64,000 nt of DNA from Nageia nagi. Taxonomy: Eukaryota; Pinophyta. Positions 10,985-23,019 of this stretch are shown piece by piece. The notes beneath the pieces were generated by a model, which saw nothing but the letters and a program-made list of their open reading frames with translations, was not told where the DNA came from and searched no databases. Numbering within the stretch: the first letter of the stretch is position 1; every line of letters starts with the position of its first letter. The stretch is from assembly GCA_050084985.1 (NCBI GenBank), contig JBITNC010000001.1, positions 37,014,001 to 37,078,000 of the forward strand, written 5' to 3'. Position numbers and translations under genes: made by a program.

Positions 10985-13654
10985 TGTCATAGACCAAACC
11001 CACTCTAGATTTCCCTTAGTGTATTTTATTTTGGTTTAAGTACAAATTGATACATTGACTATATGTTATTTGAATAAAATACTTGCTACACTTTTATTTG
11101 TTTAAAGTTATGAAATCCTAGATAAGGATAATGATTACTTATCCTACCTATACATACATGTTACTACTATAAGAGGTTTTGTGATATGCAAGTGATAGGT
11201 AATGGAAGTAGATATTCTCTTGAATGGTTTGGAAATGAATGATTACCAATGATCAAAATAAGATCAATACACTAGGATAGCTAGGTAAGCAGTTGCATAC
11301 ATGCATGGTAGCATGGGAAAGATTAGCTCCCTATGATTATAAATGTGCATTTATGATTGCCTAGTTGTGTTCTTCAATTTGAGTTGAAAATATTAGTGGG
11401 TAAAGGTAGTTAAGGGAACTAACTAGGCAGGAAAAAGGTAAAGTTTAATTATTTAAATATATGTAATCAACTATTTTATGAGAATGTGTATGTATTACTT
11501 CTTAATTATTAATTAAGGTTAATTAATAATTAAGAATGGAAATCCCTAACATTAAATATTATTTATTTATTTAGCTTAAAATAATAAATTAAGCTAGATG
11601 AGTTTTGACTTGTTGATTTACAAAGGCTAGATTTAACTAAGCCTTTGAGATATTATTTATAATTAAATAATATTTAAATATACTTGATTGCATGAGGTGT
11701 CTCAATTATAGCTATTTTGTCCTAGTTTCAAGTTAGATGTGCTAGTTATAAGTTGAGGTGTGCTAGTTTTAAGTTGAGTTGTTCCAACGGAGCTCAATCC
11801 ACTAAGCTTTTAATTCATGACTAAGTAAGTAGATATTTCCACCTAGGAATTAACTCCCACTCACTTGAGTTTAAGTGGTTTCATCATTCCCTATTATTTT
11901 CTAAGCCTATCTCTAGTTGAAAACTATAAATAAAACCCTAGGGTGGAGCTTTTTATCATTCTTGTATTTGCATTTTATTAGAGGACCTAAGTTCTACAAT
12001 TTTGGAGCCAAGTCCTTTGGTGATTGCGAGATTTAGTGAAGTTTGCCTCTTGTGTTTATTTGCTTCTCTATATTTTTTGTGAAAGCTTATTATTTTAGGT
12101 ATTTGATAAAATAATAGTATTTGGTTTTATTTCTAAATTATCATTGGTTGAGGATTTAGTTTATTTCCATGAATGCTCCCTTTAAAAGTCTAGTGGTCTT
12201 GAAATCCATGTATACTTTTGGTATGAGGTTTTATGATTTTACAATAGGATATTGAGGTTAAAATCCTTATTAGTACCTTTGGGTTGGTTACATAAATATT
12301 TTAAATAATTTGGTAAAATTTTAAAATAGGATAGTAATTTTTAAAATGGACTTGAAATTATTATTTTAGGATATTACTATGGTATTCTAAAATAGAGCTT
12401 AGTGTCTTATTTTGCAATATGGTAGACATTTTTAAATTCTAGTTGTTGATTTATTTTAAAATGAGAATTATGTTTTAAAATAAAGGTGTTTGATTATTTT
12501 TGGAATGTGAGTTGACATTTTAGATATGAATTCTTAGAGTTGTTGAAATGTTTCCTTAAAATGGAAAAGAATGTAGTCGCATTTTAGAAGAAACCTAAGA
12601 CAAGGTCTGATCCAACCATTCATGAGCTACCATCAAATCTAAAGGAGCAAATCCTTGTTTGTATTATGATAAAGGAAGTTATTAAATGGTTACAATGGGT
12701 TTTAAGTGTATTATACTTGTAATTTGATTTGTAGAAATAAATAGTAAGGCTATTGTTGTAACAAGCTTGAAAAGAATTATTACTTCCTTTTTTGGAATGA
12801 TTGTAATATTGATATATTTTGATTTGAGAAATATTAGTCTTTGAAAATTTAAGTATTATTATTTTATTAAAGAGCATTTTATCAAATGAATTACCTTACT
12901 TGAATGTGATATTTGTTGTGTACTTTATAATGCTTACTTGGATTGAAAAGTTCATATTATATGATGAAGCTTGGCATTACTTGATACTTTATGGATAATG
13001 ATGATGATTGGTTTGAAAATATCATATTGTATACAAAACATTATGTTTATAGGACCTAATTTCCTTATCTATAAGTAATGTCTTTTTTTTGGTAATGGTT
13101 CATCCTTAGGTTTTGGTAGATTTTCCTTGATGTTTAAACCAAAGTATAGACCTAGCCTAAAGTTCTAAGTAAATCATAACTATTCATTATGGAATGTTGA
13201 TTTATCTTTAAGTGAGTTAGGCTAAGATAAATAAGATAAATTGAGAAATCCTAATGGTTGAATGGACCTCAAAGTATTAAATTACCTTGATATGATGATG
13301 GTGGGAAATACAAGAATGTATGTGGTACCATTAGGAAGTCCCTATGTTCAATAGAATATGCAAAGGCAAACCATGTGAAGTTATTTAATAGGTATGTTAA
13401 ATAATGGGAAATGGCATTAAGTCAGTGAAGAGTCTAGAATCATGAATGACTTAGCTTAAAACAATAACAGTAATATTATGAATAATACTTCATAACATTC
13501 TTGAGTAGTTTCCAAACACATTTACAATAGATTGCATTTAAGTTACTTATTTTATTTACTTAGAAGAGAAAACATTTGTGCTCACCTCTCGAGTGTATGT
13601 GATGGGTGTTATACTAATGGTCCTATGTGCTTATGTTTAAATAGGGTCATTACA
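10985..13654 (+). repeat. 3' LTR of element A
   Basis: About 2.67 kb. It starts TGTCATAGACC and ends cattaca, giving the canonical TG...CA ends. It is shorter than the 5' copy through two losses, one near 11390 and one near 12310, the latter at a tttaaaata-like repeat that probably mediated the deletion. A TATA box matches that of the 5' LTR at 11925-11932. Confidence 0.9.
11925..11932 (+). promoter_or_regulatory. TATA box in 3' LTR of element A
   Basis: TATAAATA, homologous to 5461-5468 in the 5' LTR and again just upstream of the cctagggtgg block. Confidence 0.55.
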
Positions 13655-13659
13655 AGTGA
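13655..13659. repeat. Target-site duplication of element A, right copy (AGTGA)
   Basis: Exact copy of 4460-4464 directly after the 3' LTR. Confidence 0.9.
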
Positions 13660-14193
13660 AATTCCATAAAAAATTCTTCAACTCAATATCTCATAAAAAG
13701 GCATGGAAGTAAACCTAATCTTAGCTTTTAAGCTTCCTAATATGAATATCTAGGGTTTAGAAAAAATTGTAAGGCACAAAGAGCCACCATTTTTTTTAAA
13801 TATTAGGCTTAAAATCTAGTGTTTTGAATAATAATGAAATTATAAAAAATACAAAAAATACTTACATTTAAATAATTTCAAAGAAATAGGGCTTCCTAAT
13901 TTTGTAAACAAATAAGATAAAAAAATACCTAACACAACCTAGGGCCTCCTATGAAAAATTCCTTAGAAAATATGATACCATAAAATAAAAAATTTAGAGT
14001 AGGTTCATGCAACACTTTCCAACCATAATTAAGATATTGATATGCTACTAAAAATGTGGGTGACAATATGTTGAATGTTTTTAGTGACCACCTAGGATAA
14101 TCTAAGTAGAAACTATGATAAACATTCATATGTGATAATATATAATAATATGAAAACAACCAAATAATAGGAAATACAATAATATGAAATACT
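13660..14193. other. Host segment between elements A and G, unclassified
   Basis: This is the DNA that was contiguous with 4459 before A inserted and with about 18983 before G inserted. A minus-strand open stretch at 14159-13929 has no recognisable family and is rich in aromatic residues. It may belong to the older minus-strand element suggested by the gag remnant at 3598-4372 and the LTR-like block at 18983-19669, but no domain proves it. Confidence 0.3.
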
Positions 14194-14198
14194 TGAAT

Positions 14199-14879
14199 AA
14201 TTAGATGATGCCTAAAAATGATTTATTATTTATTTAATAAATTATATTTTAGACTTCCATAAAGTATTAATAGCAATATTACAAAAGTCAAGATAAAGTT
14301 GATATTACAATAAAAGTATCATGTGTTAAGATCAATGCAATATCATTTATCATGGTTCATATTTTAAAGCACATTGACTACAAAAAAGATTATATTATTA
14401 TTATATGTTGGCTTTTACTCCATTATATGATTTTTTATGTTGTAAATGGAGGAGTTAGAGGTTAACATCACAATTAGATCTCTTTGATAAGTGGTTGTCT
14501 CACACATTATACTTTTAGTGTCTCTAGATACCACCAATTCAAAGATTGTTTATTCTCTAATCTTTTATTACTTTTTATACTTTGTACATGATCTAATTAT
14601 ACATGTTTTAAGACACTAACATTGTATCATTTTCATGATGTAGATGCTATGTTGCTTTATGATTTAGGGCTACAAATTAAGTAACTGAATATCATTCATG
14701 AGCTCATTTATGATCCAATCTAATCCTCCATATATCATTTTCATAACTTAAGGATTGTACATATATTATATCATATTAGATGAACACTTTTCATTTAATA
14801 ATCATTACATTTGAATAAATATCATCTTTCATATATTTATTTGTATTTATCATATTATTTACACAATTTAGGTTCTACA
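14199..14879 (+). repeat. 5' LTR of element G
   Basis: It matches 18291-18982 along its whole length (for example gttacaaaagtcaag and atggaggagtt blocks). The start has lost its TG (aattagatg against tgtagatg). The end is ggttctaca, after which the two copies diverge completely. Confidence 0.8.
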
Positions 14880-14900
14880 TTTTGGTGAAGTTGAGATTTG
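14880..14900 (+). promoter_or_regulatory. Putative primer-binding site of element G
   Basis: ttttggtgaagttgagattt follows the LTR end. It begins with the TTGG seen at many plant Ty3/gypsy primer sites, but the tRNA cannot be assigned by eye. Confidence 0.4.
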
Positions 14901-15109
14901 TTACACACCTAAATATTCCTTCTAGGGCATCCTTATTTAGGATTCATGAATCTTTTTTCATTTTTATTTCTTCATTTACTTGAATTTGTTAGAGTAGTAG
15001 CTCACCAAAATGATAAAACTAGGTTTTATTCAACTTATATCCCAAAGATATATTTCATTTTGATGAAATTAGAAGAGGTACTAGGATAAACCCTTGCATA
15101 CTTCTATGA

Positions 15110-16002
15110 ACCTAATCCAAATGATAGGATATCAAACAATGAAGATGATTATGAATTTGTTAATTAATGAACATTATTAGTCAAAAACCTAATAATTTAA
15201 ATATTGACTTTGGTGATGATGATTTTGAAAGTGTAAATATAGAAAATTCTATTGATACATCTGAAAATGAATATGAGAATGATGATCTAGATGCTATTCC
15301 TACAAATATTAAATATATAAAAGAATTAATGGCTAATAATGATATATTAGAATATTATATCACTAATAATATTGAAGCCATTATGGATATTTTGAAAAAA
15401 TGTGAATTATTAGAATAGGATATTAGAACTCCGATTTTGTCAGATTAGTTGTTTCAATATCAAAATGTACTTTCATCAAAATAGAAAGTATCTACCACTA
15501 AAAAGTGCAACACTAATGACATGATGGACTACAACCAAAGTGCAAATGTTGTATAAATAATACCTCCTAAAGCTCTAGAAATGGTGTTAAAGGAGGGTGA
15601 GGATCCACATGATTAGGAAGCTTTGAAACCTTTGTAGAATTTCTTAAATGACCTAAAATAGCTACATTCCCTAAATAAATTCACTAAGATAGAGGTAATA
15701 ACATCTTAACTAAAACTTAGGAACCAAAATATGCAATTGCTGAAATTAGTGCTTTGATTAATAATGCTTATAAAAAGAAACTTAATTGGACTCAAGAAGA
15801 ACATGAAATAAAAATAAATATTCTTATAAATGCACATGAATCTAATACCTTTCAAAAATCTATCAATGACCAAAAACTAGATTTCATGTTTCATATGTTA
15901 TATAATATGGAGGAACAAAGAGTTAATAGAATTAGACCTTTATTGAAAGTAAAAGAGGTTGGATTGAACACAAGGAGTCCAAATACCCCATCCACAACTT
16001 AA
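15110..16002 (+). pseudogene. gag-like remnant in element G
   Basis: An acidic segment (GDDDFESVNIENSIDTSENE, frame from 15167) leads into LEYYITNNIEAIMDILKKCE, which resembles the N-terminal gag segment of element B (FEQYVLDNVEAILKVLKAK at about 23070). After stops, 15754-16002 gives a charged helical stretch with LNWTQEEHEIKINIL. No zinc knuckle was found. The similarity to B suggests Tat-type gag. Function beyond particle formation cannot be claimed. Confidence 0.5.
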
Positions 16003-18290
16003 AATTTAACCTTCTACTCAAACTACCAATATACCTTCTTATAATGGGGCAATTAGAGGTTTTTAATCCCCTATTTAACTTGATATATTGTGTGAAGATG
16101 AGCATCTCTATGCTCTCAATCATGGTTTATGTTGACTGTTAGCCAACTAGAAAACCTCTTTCACTCCAATAAATCATTAATAGAGGCATGGGTGATACAT
16201 TTCCCATGGATTCAAATATGCTAAATCCTATCAATATCTAAAAGAGTTATTAAAATCTCATCAAGAGGGATATGCAAGGTGTTTGACTTAGGACCCCACT
16301 ATTTTATGAGTCATGGAATGAGGGGGATACAATTTGAATATGACCTGCTATGACCAAATTATAGACACCAACTATCTCTAGCTTATTATTATCATTTGGG
16401 AATGAATTCACCATATGGATATTTTTAGGGCCTCCAACTACATGGGCCTACACTTGATGAGATGCTTACAATCCTACAAAAAAATGGAAATAATATAATG
16501 TTAGTGGAAAAAATAAAAAAATCTTATTCTATTGAACTTGTAAATGGAAGTAAAATTACTATAGCTGTAAATGTTGGAGGCAACCAAATATATAGCAAGA
16601 GTATAAAATAGGATCCCAAAATTAAAGCAAATTACTAATGTAATAGGATAATATTGAATTTTAAATGACATATTCATGGATTTGTCCTTGCTATCTAGCA
16701 AATATACAAGATAAAATCTCAAAAAATTATGAAGGGGAGGGTAAATCAAATGATGCACATGAAATCCCCACCTTGGGAAAATGGAAAATAAAGTGGTTCA
16801 TATGAATAGGGACTTAAAATGGTAAGGGAATTGAAAATAAAAAGAAAAAAATACAAACCCCTTTCCTATTTCAATAATTTGGAAAATATGAAAACCCTAG
16901 GGTTCTAGAAAAAATAAAAGATGTTACAAAATTAGTGAAAAAGGGAGAAGATGATAGAATCTACCAAGTGGTTTATAGATATATTCTATAGGTACTCTAT
17001 GATGTGTTCTTTACTCTTTGAGAGAGGTCATTTTATTGATATTCAATCCACCTCAACCATGTTAGCATTAAGAATTGGATAACCAATGAATCAACCAATC
17101 TCACTAGACCCTACTACGCATATCAAATACACTCATAAATGCCATGTAAGCAATAGGTGTTTCCAATCAAAAATAGGGAAAAAAATTGCTAAAGCTTAGA
17201 TGGACAAGAGGGAGATAAGAAAAGTATAGTTAACTTTGTAGTCTTTCCCCTTTTGATAAAATTAATTTAAAAGCCTAAACCATACTTTCATTTTTAAAAT
17301 CTCAAATTTGGTGCATGGAAGTTGGAATTTTAACATTTCAATGAGCAATGAATTATATTATCTCTCTTGTTCCTTTTTGAGAAACTAATGCAACTATTTT
17401 TATGATGCTGATGCCTTGAAGTGCATCGACATAGTACCTTTATTATTAATTTTCAATTAAAAGATACATGATGATTGTTTCCTTAGGAATTCATTTTATA
17501 AATGCCATTATTTCATAAATATACATTATAATAAATATCATGATCAAAATCATTGATGATAATACATGTAAATTTTACAAAAATCATGATCCTAGCACTA
17601 TGCTACTACTATCTTCAAGGCATCAATGACATAATATTAAATGATTCCCATTGTAAAACCTTTCCTATTAATTGATACTAAACCATAATTTCTATGGCTA
17701 TTTGGTAATTGCATAAAAATAAAATGTAAATTTCTCATTACTATTTGTCAAATCTAATGCATGTTTTACTAACAAAATCTTAAATTTTAGGCCAAGGAAA
17801 TATTGTGAGCATAAATTTTTAAAATAAAGGTTATATGATTACAAAATATATTGCAAGATTAGGGAATTTGGGGCATGTATTTATCTCATCATCTTGATGC
17901 TTTCTTTCAAAATATAATATAAGTTACAACAAGAGTATTCTAATAAACTATATTATATTAATTTCATCCTTGCTCTTAAATTGATTATTTTTTCAATGGA
18001 TGTAATCTATGCAGGTATTATTTCTTTTATTTCCACAAACTATCTTAGAGACTAGGACAAAAAGGTACCATCAATCCTCTCAATAGAAGATGTCATTTTG
18101 GCTTGCTCACCCTATAGAAGCTAAAGAGATGGGAAATACACAAGTAAAAGGAGGCAAATGAGATAACATATTCAACATAGTAATGATGAAAGGTAAGTAC
18201 ACTTTACTCTCAATAAAGTTTTCACTTCTCTAGACTTCTTTGGATTATGCAATTTCAATACTTTTCATTTCATATCCAAACAAGTGAAAA
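16003..18290 (+). other. Internal region of element G without pol
   Basis: 16240-16760 contains a further broken coding-like stretch (for example PTLDEMLTILQKNGNNIMLV near 16450) that I cannot place. 16760-18290 is AT-rich with no domain on either strand. Absence of the RT palm box, of any D-S/T-G protease loop and of integrase motifs supports a gag-only or non-coding element. Confidence 0.5.
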
Positions 18291-18982
18291 TGTAGATGCA
18301 TAAAAATGATTTGTTATTTATTTAATAAATCATAGTTTATACTTACCTAATGTATTAATAGCAATGTTACAAAAGTCAAGATAAAGTTGATATTACAATA
18401 AAAGTACCATATGCTAAGATTGATGCAATATCATTTATAATGGTTTATATTTTAAAGCATCTTCAATACAACAAAGATTATATTATTACAATATGTTAGC
18501 TTTCAATCCTTTCTATATCCTTATATGTTATAAATGGAGGAGTTGGAGGTTAACATCCCTATCAGATCTCTTTGATAGGTGGTTATCCCATACATCATAA
18601 TTTTGATGTCTCTATATTTCACCTATTTGAGGAGCTATTATGCTCTAAACTTTTATTACTTGCTATACTTTGCATAAAATATAATTCTATAGGTTTTAAG
18701 GCACCAAAGTCATAGCATTCAGATGATGTTGGATGCTTTGCAATCTAGCAGTAGAAATTAAGAGGTGAAAAATATTAATCCAAGAAATTGAATATCATTC
18801 ATGGTCTAACCTCTAATATGATCCAATCCTCCACATACCATTGTCATACCATGAGGAATTTACATATCTTATATCATATTAGGTACATATTTTAAATTTA
18901 TTAATCATTGTATTTGAATAAGTTTCATCTTTCATAGATTTATTTATTATTATTATATTATTTACATAATTTAAAGTCTACA
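18291..18982 (+). repeat. 3' LTR of element G
   Basis: It starts tgtagatgca and ends gtctaca, keeping the TG...CA ends. It aligns with 14199-14879 throughout with many single-base differences, so the insertion is old. Confidence 0.8.
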
Positions 18983-19669
18983 TGAAGTTTTCAAATTATC
19001 AGATGAGGGATAATGCAAAATGAACATAAGGAGATAAGAAATTTGAGTATGATAAATACTTGCAACCTTACCTAGATGTCAAAGAGATATACAGATAAGA
19101 ATTTATAATGAATAGATGATCTTGATATGATAAATCCACATCAAAAACATATAAGAACACCAATGCGACTATGCATGGTAGCATGGATGTTGAGCTCACA
19201 AAAAATATTTCAGATACTAGAGAGAGCATGAATGCTAAGTTGTCAATCAATAAAGTTTAAAACTAAGACATAAATAGAAGTATGATAAATAACAAGCCTA
19301 GTTTAGCATATAATAATAAAATGAAGAATGGCAGTGATTGTATGATAATCAAATCTATATCCTAATAGGCATTATTGAAGAACACCTTGGAAGATAATAA
19401 GCAAAGGCATATCATGAAGAGATTTGATAATGAACCCATGTGAGGTCTTCCCCCTCTTATATGCAAGTGTACTCTTTCATAGAATTCCTTGAGGCTAGCA
19501 TCAATGTTGGGTAACCTATAAGAATATAAAGATACCTCATGAGAAATATTCTATAATAAGCCAATATAACATATAATCATTTAAATAATTTAATAACATG
19601 ATATAATATTAACATAATAAAACACCTAAGTGGGACCACCTTAAGGGGACCAAATTTAGGTGTTAATAG
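18983..19669 (-). mobile_element. Orphan minus-strand LTR-like block
   Basis: Read on the minus strand from 19669 the sequence begins TATTAACACCTAAATTTGGT and goes on with two more G/C-rich blocks (ccccttaag and ggtcccacttaggtg). This start resembles the plus-strand LTR start of element C at 45524 (tgatacctaaaagtggtccc, then cccacttaggt), so the two may be distant members of one LTR family. The block runs into the right end of element G, which probably inserted into it. No second copy was found, so it may be a solo LTR or the LTR of a dismembered element. Confidence 0.45.
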
Positions 19670-20073
19670 TTTAATTAAGGCCTTGATTTTGGATCCAAAT
19701 GGTTGGTGGATCTCTCTATAATACACATTCTCTTACAACTCTTTACAATAACATTGGTAAGCAATCAAACAATTCTCTTTCTCTTCAATTTTACTTCATT
19801 GCTATTAAGGAGCAATATAACATGATATTTTTGTGAACTTTGAAAAGGTGTATTCTTAAGTGGATTATGAGATCATGGAGAAATAATTAGTGGACATACA
19901 AACGGAAATATTTTTCATGTGAAATCTAGTATCAAGGTTGGTGTTGTGATATTTTTACATAGTATTATGTTTTTTTATTATAGTTATGTTTCCCTTCTTT
20001 AGAGATATAAATACATTGGTTGGGGCCATCAGTTTAATCCTCTTAAACTTCATGTTTCCTATGCTTTTGTAAT
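19670..20073. other. Short host segment left of element B
   Basis: No coding signal. Before B inserted, this DNA was contiguous with 36525 onwards, so it may hold the distal part of the copia F LTR region. Confidence 0.3.
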
Positions 20074-20078
20074 ACAAT
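20074..20078. repeat. Target-site duplication of element B, left copy (ACAAT)
   Basis: Exact match to 36525-36529, lying directly outside both LTR ends. Confidence 0.88.
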
Positions 20079-21724
20079 TATAAACACTTAATTTAGTAGT
20101 ATGCACTACATTTGGAATAACACTCTTTTATCATTAGCATGCTTGATTATTTAGTAAATCTAGTTACATTTAATGATACCTTGTCAATTATTGATTACTA
20201 AGTATTTGCTATCATAGTCATTTGCTTTGGAATCAAAATTAAACTTAGTCATCTTTATTGCATTTTTATCATAATCATTTGCTTTGGAATCACAATTAAA
20301 CTTAGTCATGTTTATTGTGTTTTGATCATAGTCACTTATTTTAAAAATATGATTAAAATTTGTCATATTTAATGTATTTTTTATCATAATCATTTATTGG
20401 GAAATTGCAATTAAACTTAGTCATGTTTATTGCATTTTGATCATAGTTATTTGGGAAAAATAATTAATATTAGTCATATTAATTATGTTTTTGATCATAA
20501 TCATTTTTTAGTTAAAGTGCAATTAAATTTAGTCATATTTATTGTACTTTGGATTATAGTCATTTATTTGAAAATTATAATTAGCATTAGTCATGTTAGT
20601 TATAATTTTGATCTTAGTTGCTTATGTCTAAAATTTAATGATCATTTACTTTGTATTATCAAAATATTATTATATTGATGTTTATTAATGTTAGTTGTAT
20701 TGATATGATTAATTTATTTATTATTTATTTTGCAAGAAAATAGTTGGATAGATTTTACACCTCACCTTGGTATGTCATTAGTGAATCATCTAGCAAGAAA
20801 ATAAGAAAATTTGAGACTCAAGTCATTCATTGATGACTCATCATTTATGCTCCAAATATGCTTAATAGAAAAAAGATAAAAGAATTAAATGGATATGTCT
20901 CCAATTTTTCTCCAATCAGATCTAATTTGAATTCAATCAGAGATCAATCAAGCAACAACCATTTTTAATTTGAAATTCATATGGATTCTAGATTAGTGAT
21001 TTGGCATGTCTAAGAAATCTATTTAAGTATGCTTTCATTTCCATTTTGAGGGTAGAAACTAGTGCTTACATTAAGCTTCAAATTTGTTGATTTTTGAGTC
21101 TTGGAAGTGATGAATTTTGAAGCTACTACATCTTGTAATCTCTCACAAGCATCTATGAAGAGTGATTGGGAAGCATTGGTCTTAGGGTAAGCTAAAAATC
21201 AATCATTTCAAGATTTATTCCTCCTATCATACCAAATAAATACCCATCACATTTCTTGAACTTATATTTATGTTCTATTTATATATTAAGCTTATCTCAT
21301 CTTATCATATGTACTAACTTTCAAATCTTATCCTCAATATTTGTAGGTTACGAAATGCCTAGGGTCCTCACTTTTTGATAGAGAAATACCCTTGCTTTTT
21401 AAAAATTCACCCACATTTCAGAAATTCCTAGGGTCACCATGTTTTGATAGTAAGTACAATTTGGTATCATTTAGGATTCAATTAGCTACATTAGGTACCA
21501 CCATCAAAAAATGGCATCATCAGGTAATCTCTAGTATTTCTCAACATCACCTTGAGCTAGTTACATTATGATCATCTAAGCTATTGATTTAAAAGGATAT
21601 ATTAAAGAAGCATCATTAAGGTTTTTAATCAATTTTATGCTTATAGGATCTTATCTAGCTGGCACATACTAGTTAAATGTTCAAGTTCAAGTGATCCTAA
21701 AAGGGATCACTTTTATTTGAAATA
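20079..21724 (+). repeat. 5' LTR of element B
   Basis: It begins tataaacactt where the 3' copy has tgtagacactt, so the terminal TG has decayed. It ends gaaata where the 3' copy has gaaaca. It carries the 57-bp tandem repeat array and, near its end, agtgatcctaaaagggatca, a near-palindrome conserved in the other LTR. Confidence 0.9.
20195..20640 (+). repeat. 57-bp tandem repeat array inside 5' LTR of B
   Basis: The motif catagtcattt or catAAtcattt recurs at 20213, 20270, 20327, 20385, 20442, 20496, 20555 and 20613: eight units with spacings of 57, 57, 58, 57, 54, 59 and 58. Each unit also has an attaaacttagtcat block. The same array sits in the 3' LTR. Because 57 is a multiple of three, it yields repetitive open frames on both strands (for example 20184-20393 minus) that are not genes. 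Confidence 0.9.
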
Positions 21725-21750
21725 TTTTAGCACGCTCGATGGGACCTCCC
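21725..21750 (+). promoter_or_regulatory. Primer-binding site of element B
   Basis: ttttagcacgctcgatggga starts right after the LTR. It is close to the ttggcacgct...gtgggacc class of primer sites seen in Tat/Ogre elements; a tRNA-Arg primer has been reported for Ogre, but the tRNA is not proven here. Element D has a related site at 51620. Confidence 0.6.
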
Positions 21751-22990
21751 TTGGTTCATTTTGGTAAGGACCCTTTTGCTTGTTTTATCAATCTTATCTT
21801 TGCTCTTTATTCCATTTCCAAGTAGTATCTCTCATTTTCATGAATTTAATTTTTGTAAATCTATGTGTTTTGGAAGTGTTATTTTTTTATTGTAATAGTA
21901 AGAAATGTAGTCATGTTTCTATAAAATATAGCCATGTTTTTTAAAATGTAATCACATTTCTACTCACCCTAGCATTCCTTAATAAAAGGGAATACATTTT
22001 ACGTTAATCTACCACCTTTGGAGTGATCACATTTTTGGGTCACCTTGGTGTTTACTAAACAAGATCATGTTTCTTCTACAAGGTTCAACAAAATCAAGTG
22101 TACAAATTCTTAAAAAATTTGATCTTTTTCATCTTCTATATTATCATTTTTATTTTTTGAGTGTATGCTTATCTTAGATTTAATTTTGTGATGGTTAAAT
22201 AGAATTAGGCTTTATAATGCATATGTTGCATATGCTTGTTTATTACATTTAAAACTTTTCACAAAATTGATGTAAAATTTTCTCATATACTAAAAGTGAT
22301 TTTGAGTGATCTGAGAAAGGTTATGGTAAGGGGTTAAAGAGCATACATATTAAATCCTTATAGTTTGGATTATGCTTTCCCCTTACACTATGAAGTGATC
22401 TTGGGTGATCAGAAGATGTTGTAAGGGGGGAAAGAACCAATTCATTTAAATTAAATTTTCTTTCTCACTTATGCACATACAAAAGGGGTTAAAGTAGATA
22501 GATAGTCTCTCCTAGGTTTGCGATGGACCTCACCAATGAATCTGATTAAAATGAGGAATAGCCTTAGCATTTTCATTCTCCTAGGAATAGTCTTTGATCA
22601 TTGTCAACTTACTTATCTAGAATCATCTTAGGAAAATAAACATTTAAATATTGCAAAATAGTATTATAGGGTTGTTGGATGAACTTGCATTTATCATATG
22701 AGAGTGCTTGTATTGATGATTATTTCATTCTCTACTTGTGTTTGTTATTTTATAAAAATCCCAAAAAATATGAGGTCAAACCAATCTTAATCCTTTTTTT
22801 TTTTTTTAATTTTCATACTTTGATGAAATGTGCCCATGTTTATGTAAATGTTGTCACATTTTGGATTTGCATAAAATACTAGTGTGTTTCTGCAAAATGT
22901 GCTTGTGTTTCTAAAATAGGGAGCTAATTTTTTTTTTTTTTTGCTTCTCCATTCATGGTCTAAACCAAAAACTAGGCTCTACATAATCCT
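21751..22990 (+). other. 5' leader of element B with short subrepeats
   Basis: Non-coding. 21896-22090 holds four or more degenerate copies of a motif of the form aaatgtag-n-catgttt. Similar copies occur just before the 3' LTR (34590-34690). Two short near-palindromic stretches around agtgat...tcag occur at 22290-22320 and 22393-22412. Poly-T runs occur at 22797-22807 and 22930-22942. Confidence 0.6.
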
Positions 22991-23019
22991 AATAATCTAG
23001 AGTATTATGTTCCTGTTGT

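Larger units (their letters stand above)
4460..13659 (+). mobile_element. Element A: chromovirus-like Ty3/gypsy LTR retrotransposon, degenerate
   Basis: Two long terminal repeats (4465-7866 and 10985-13654) start TGTCA and flank a 3.1-kb internal region holding a primer-binding site, fragments of gag, protease, RT, RNase H and integrase in Ty3/gypsy order, and a polypurine tract. The 5-bp duplication AGTGA sits directly outside both LTRs (4460-4464 and 13655-13659), which fixes the insertion boundaries. Very long LTRs, a Met-type primer site and a C-terminal chromodomain-like segment fit the Tekay/Del group of chromoviruses; the lineage is inference. The first 96 bases of the two LTRs differ at 11 positions by eye, so the insertion is old. 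Confidence 0.93.
14194..18987 (+). mobile_element. Element G: short, probably gag-only LTR retrotransposon
   Basis: Direct repeats of about 0.68 kb (14199-14879 and 18291-18982) flank a 3.4-kb internal region. The repeats end at the same motif, ctaca, on both sides. Outside them are tgaat (14194-14198) and tgaag (18983-18987), a 5-bp target duplication with one mismatch. The internal region shows gag-like text at 15100-16000 but no protease, RT, RNase H or integrase motif on either strand, so it looks like a non-autonomous derivative that depended on proteins of a related element. Confidence 0.75.

Noticed and set aside
12620-12877. 85-codon minus-strand frame in 3' LTR of A
   Set aside because: Inside an LTR, Asn/Tyr-rich composition artefact, not kept in the 5' LTR.
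20184-20678. Open frames of 69 codons (minus) and 82 codons (plus)
   Set aside because: They are translations of the 57-bp LTR array; period divisible by three keeps frames open. The same happens at 35250-35477.
22679-22882. 67-codon plus-strand frame in B leader
   Set aside because: Contains a poly-T-encoded Phe run; no similarity to gag or to Ogre ORF1.
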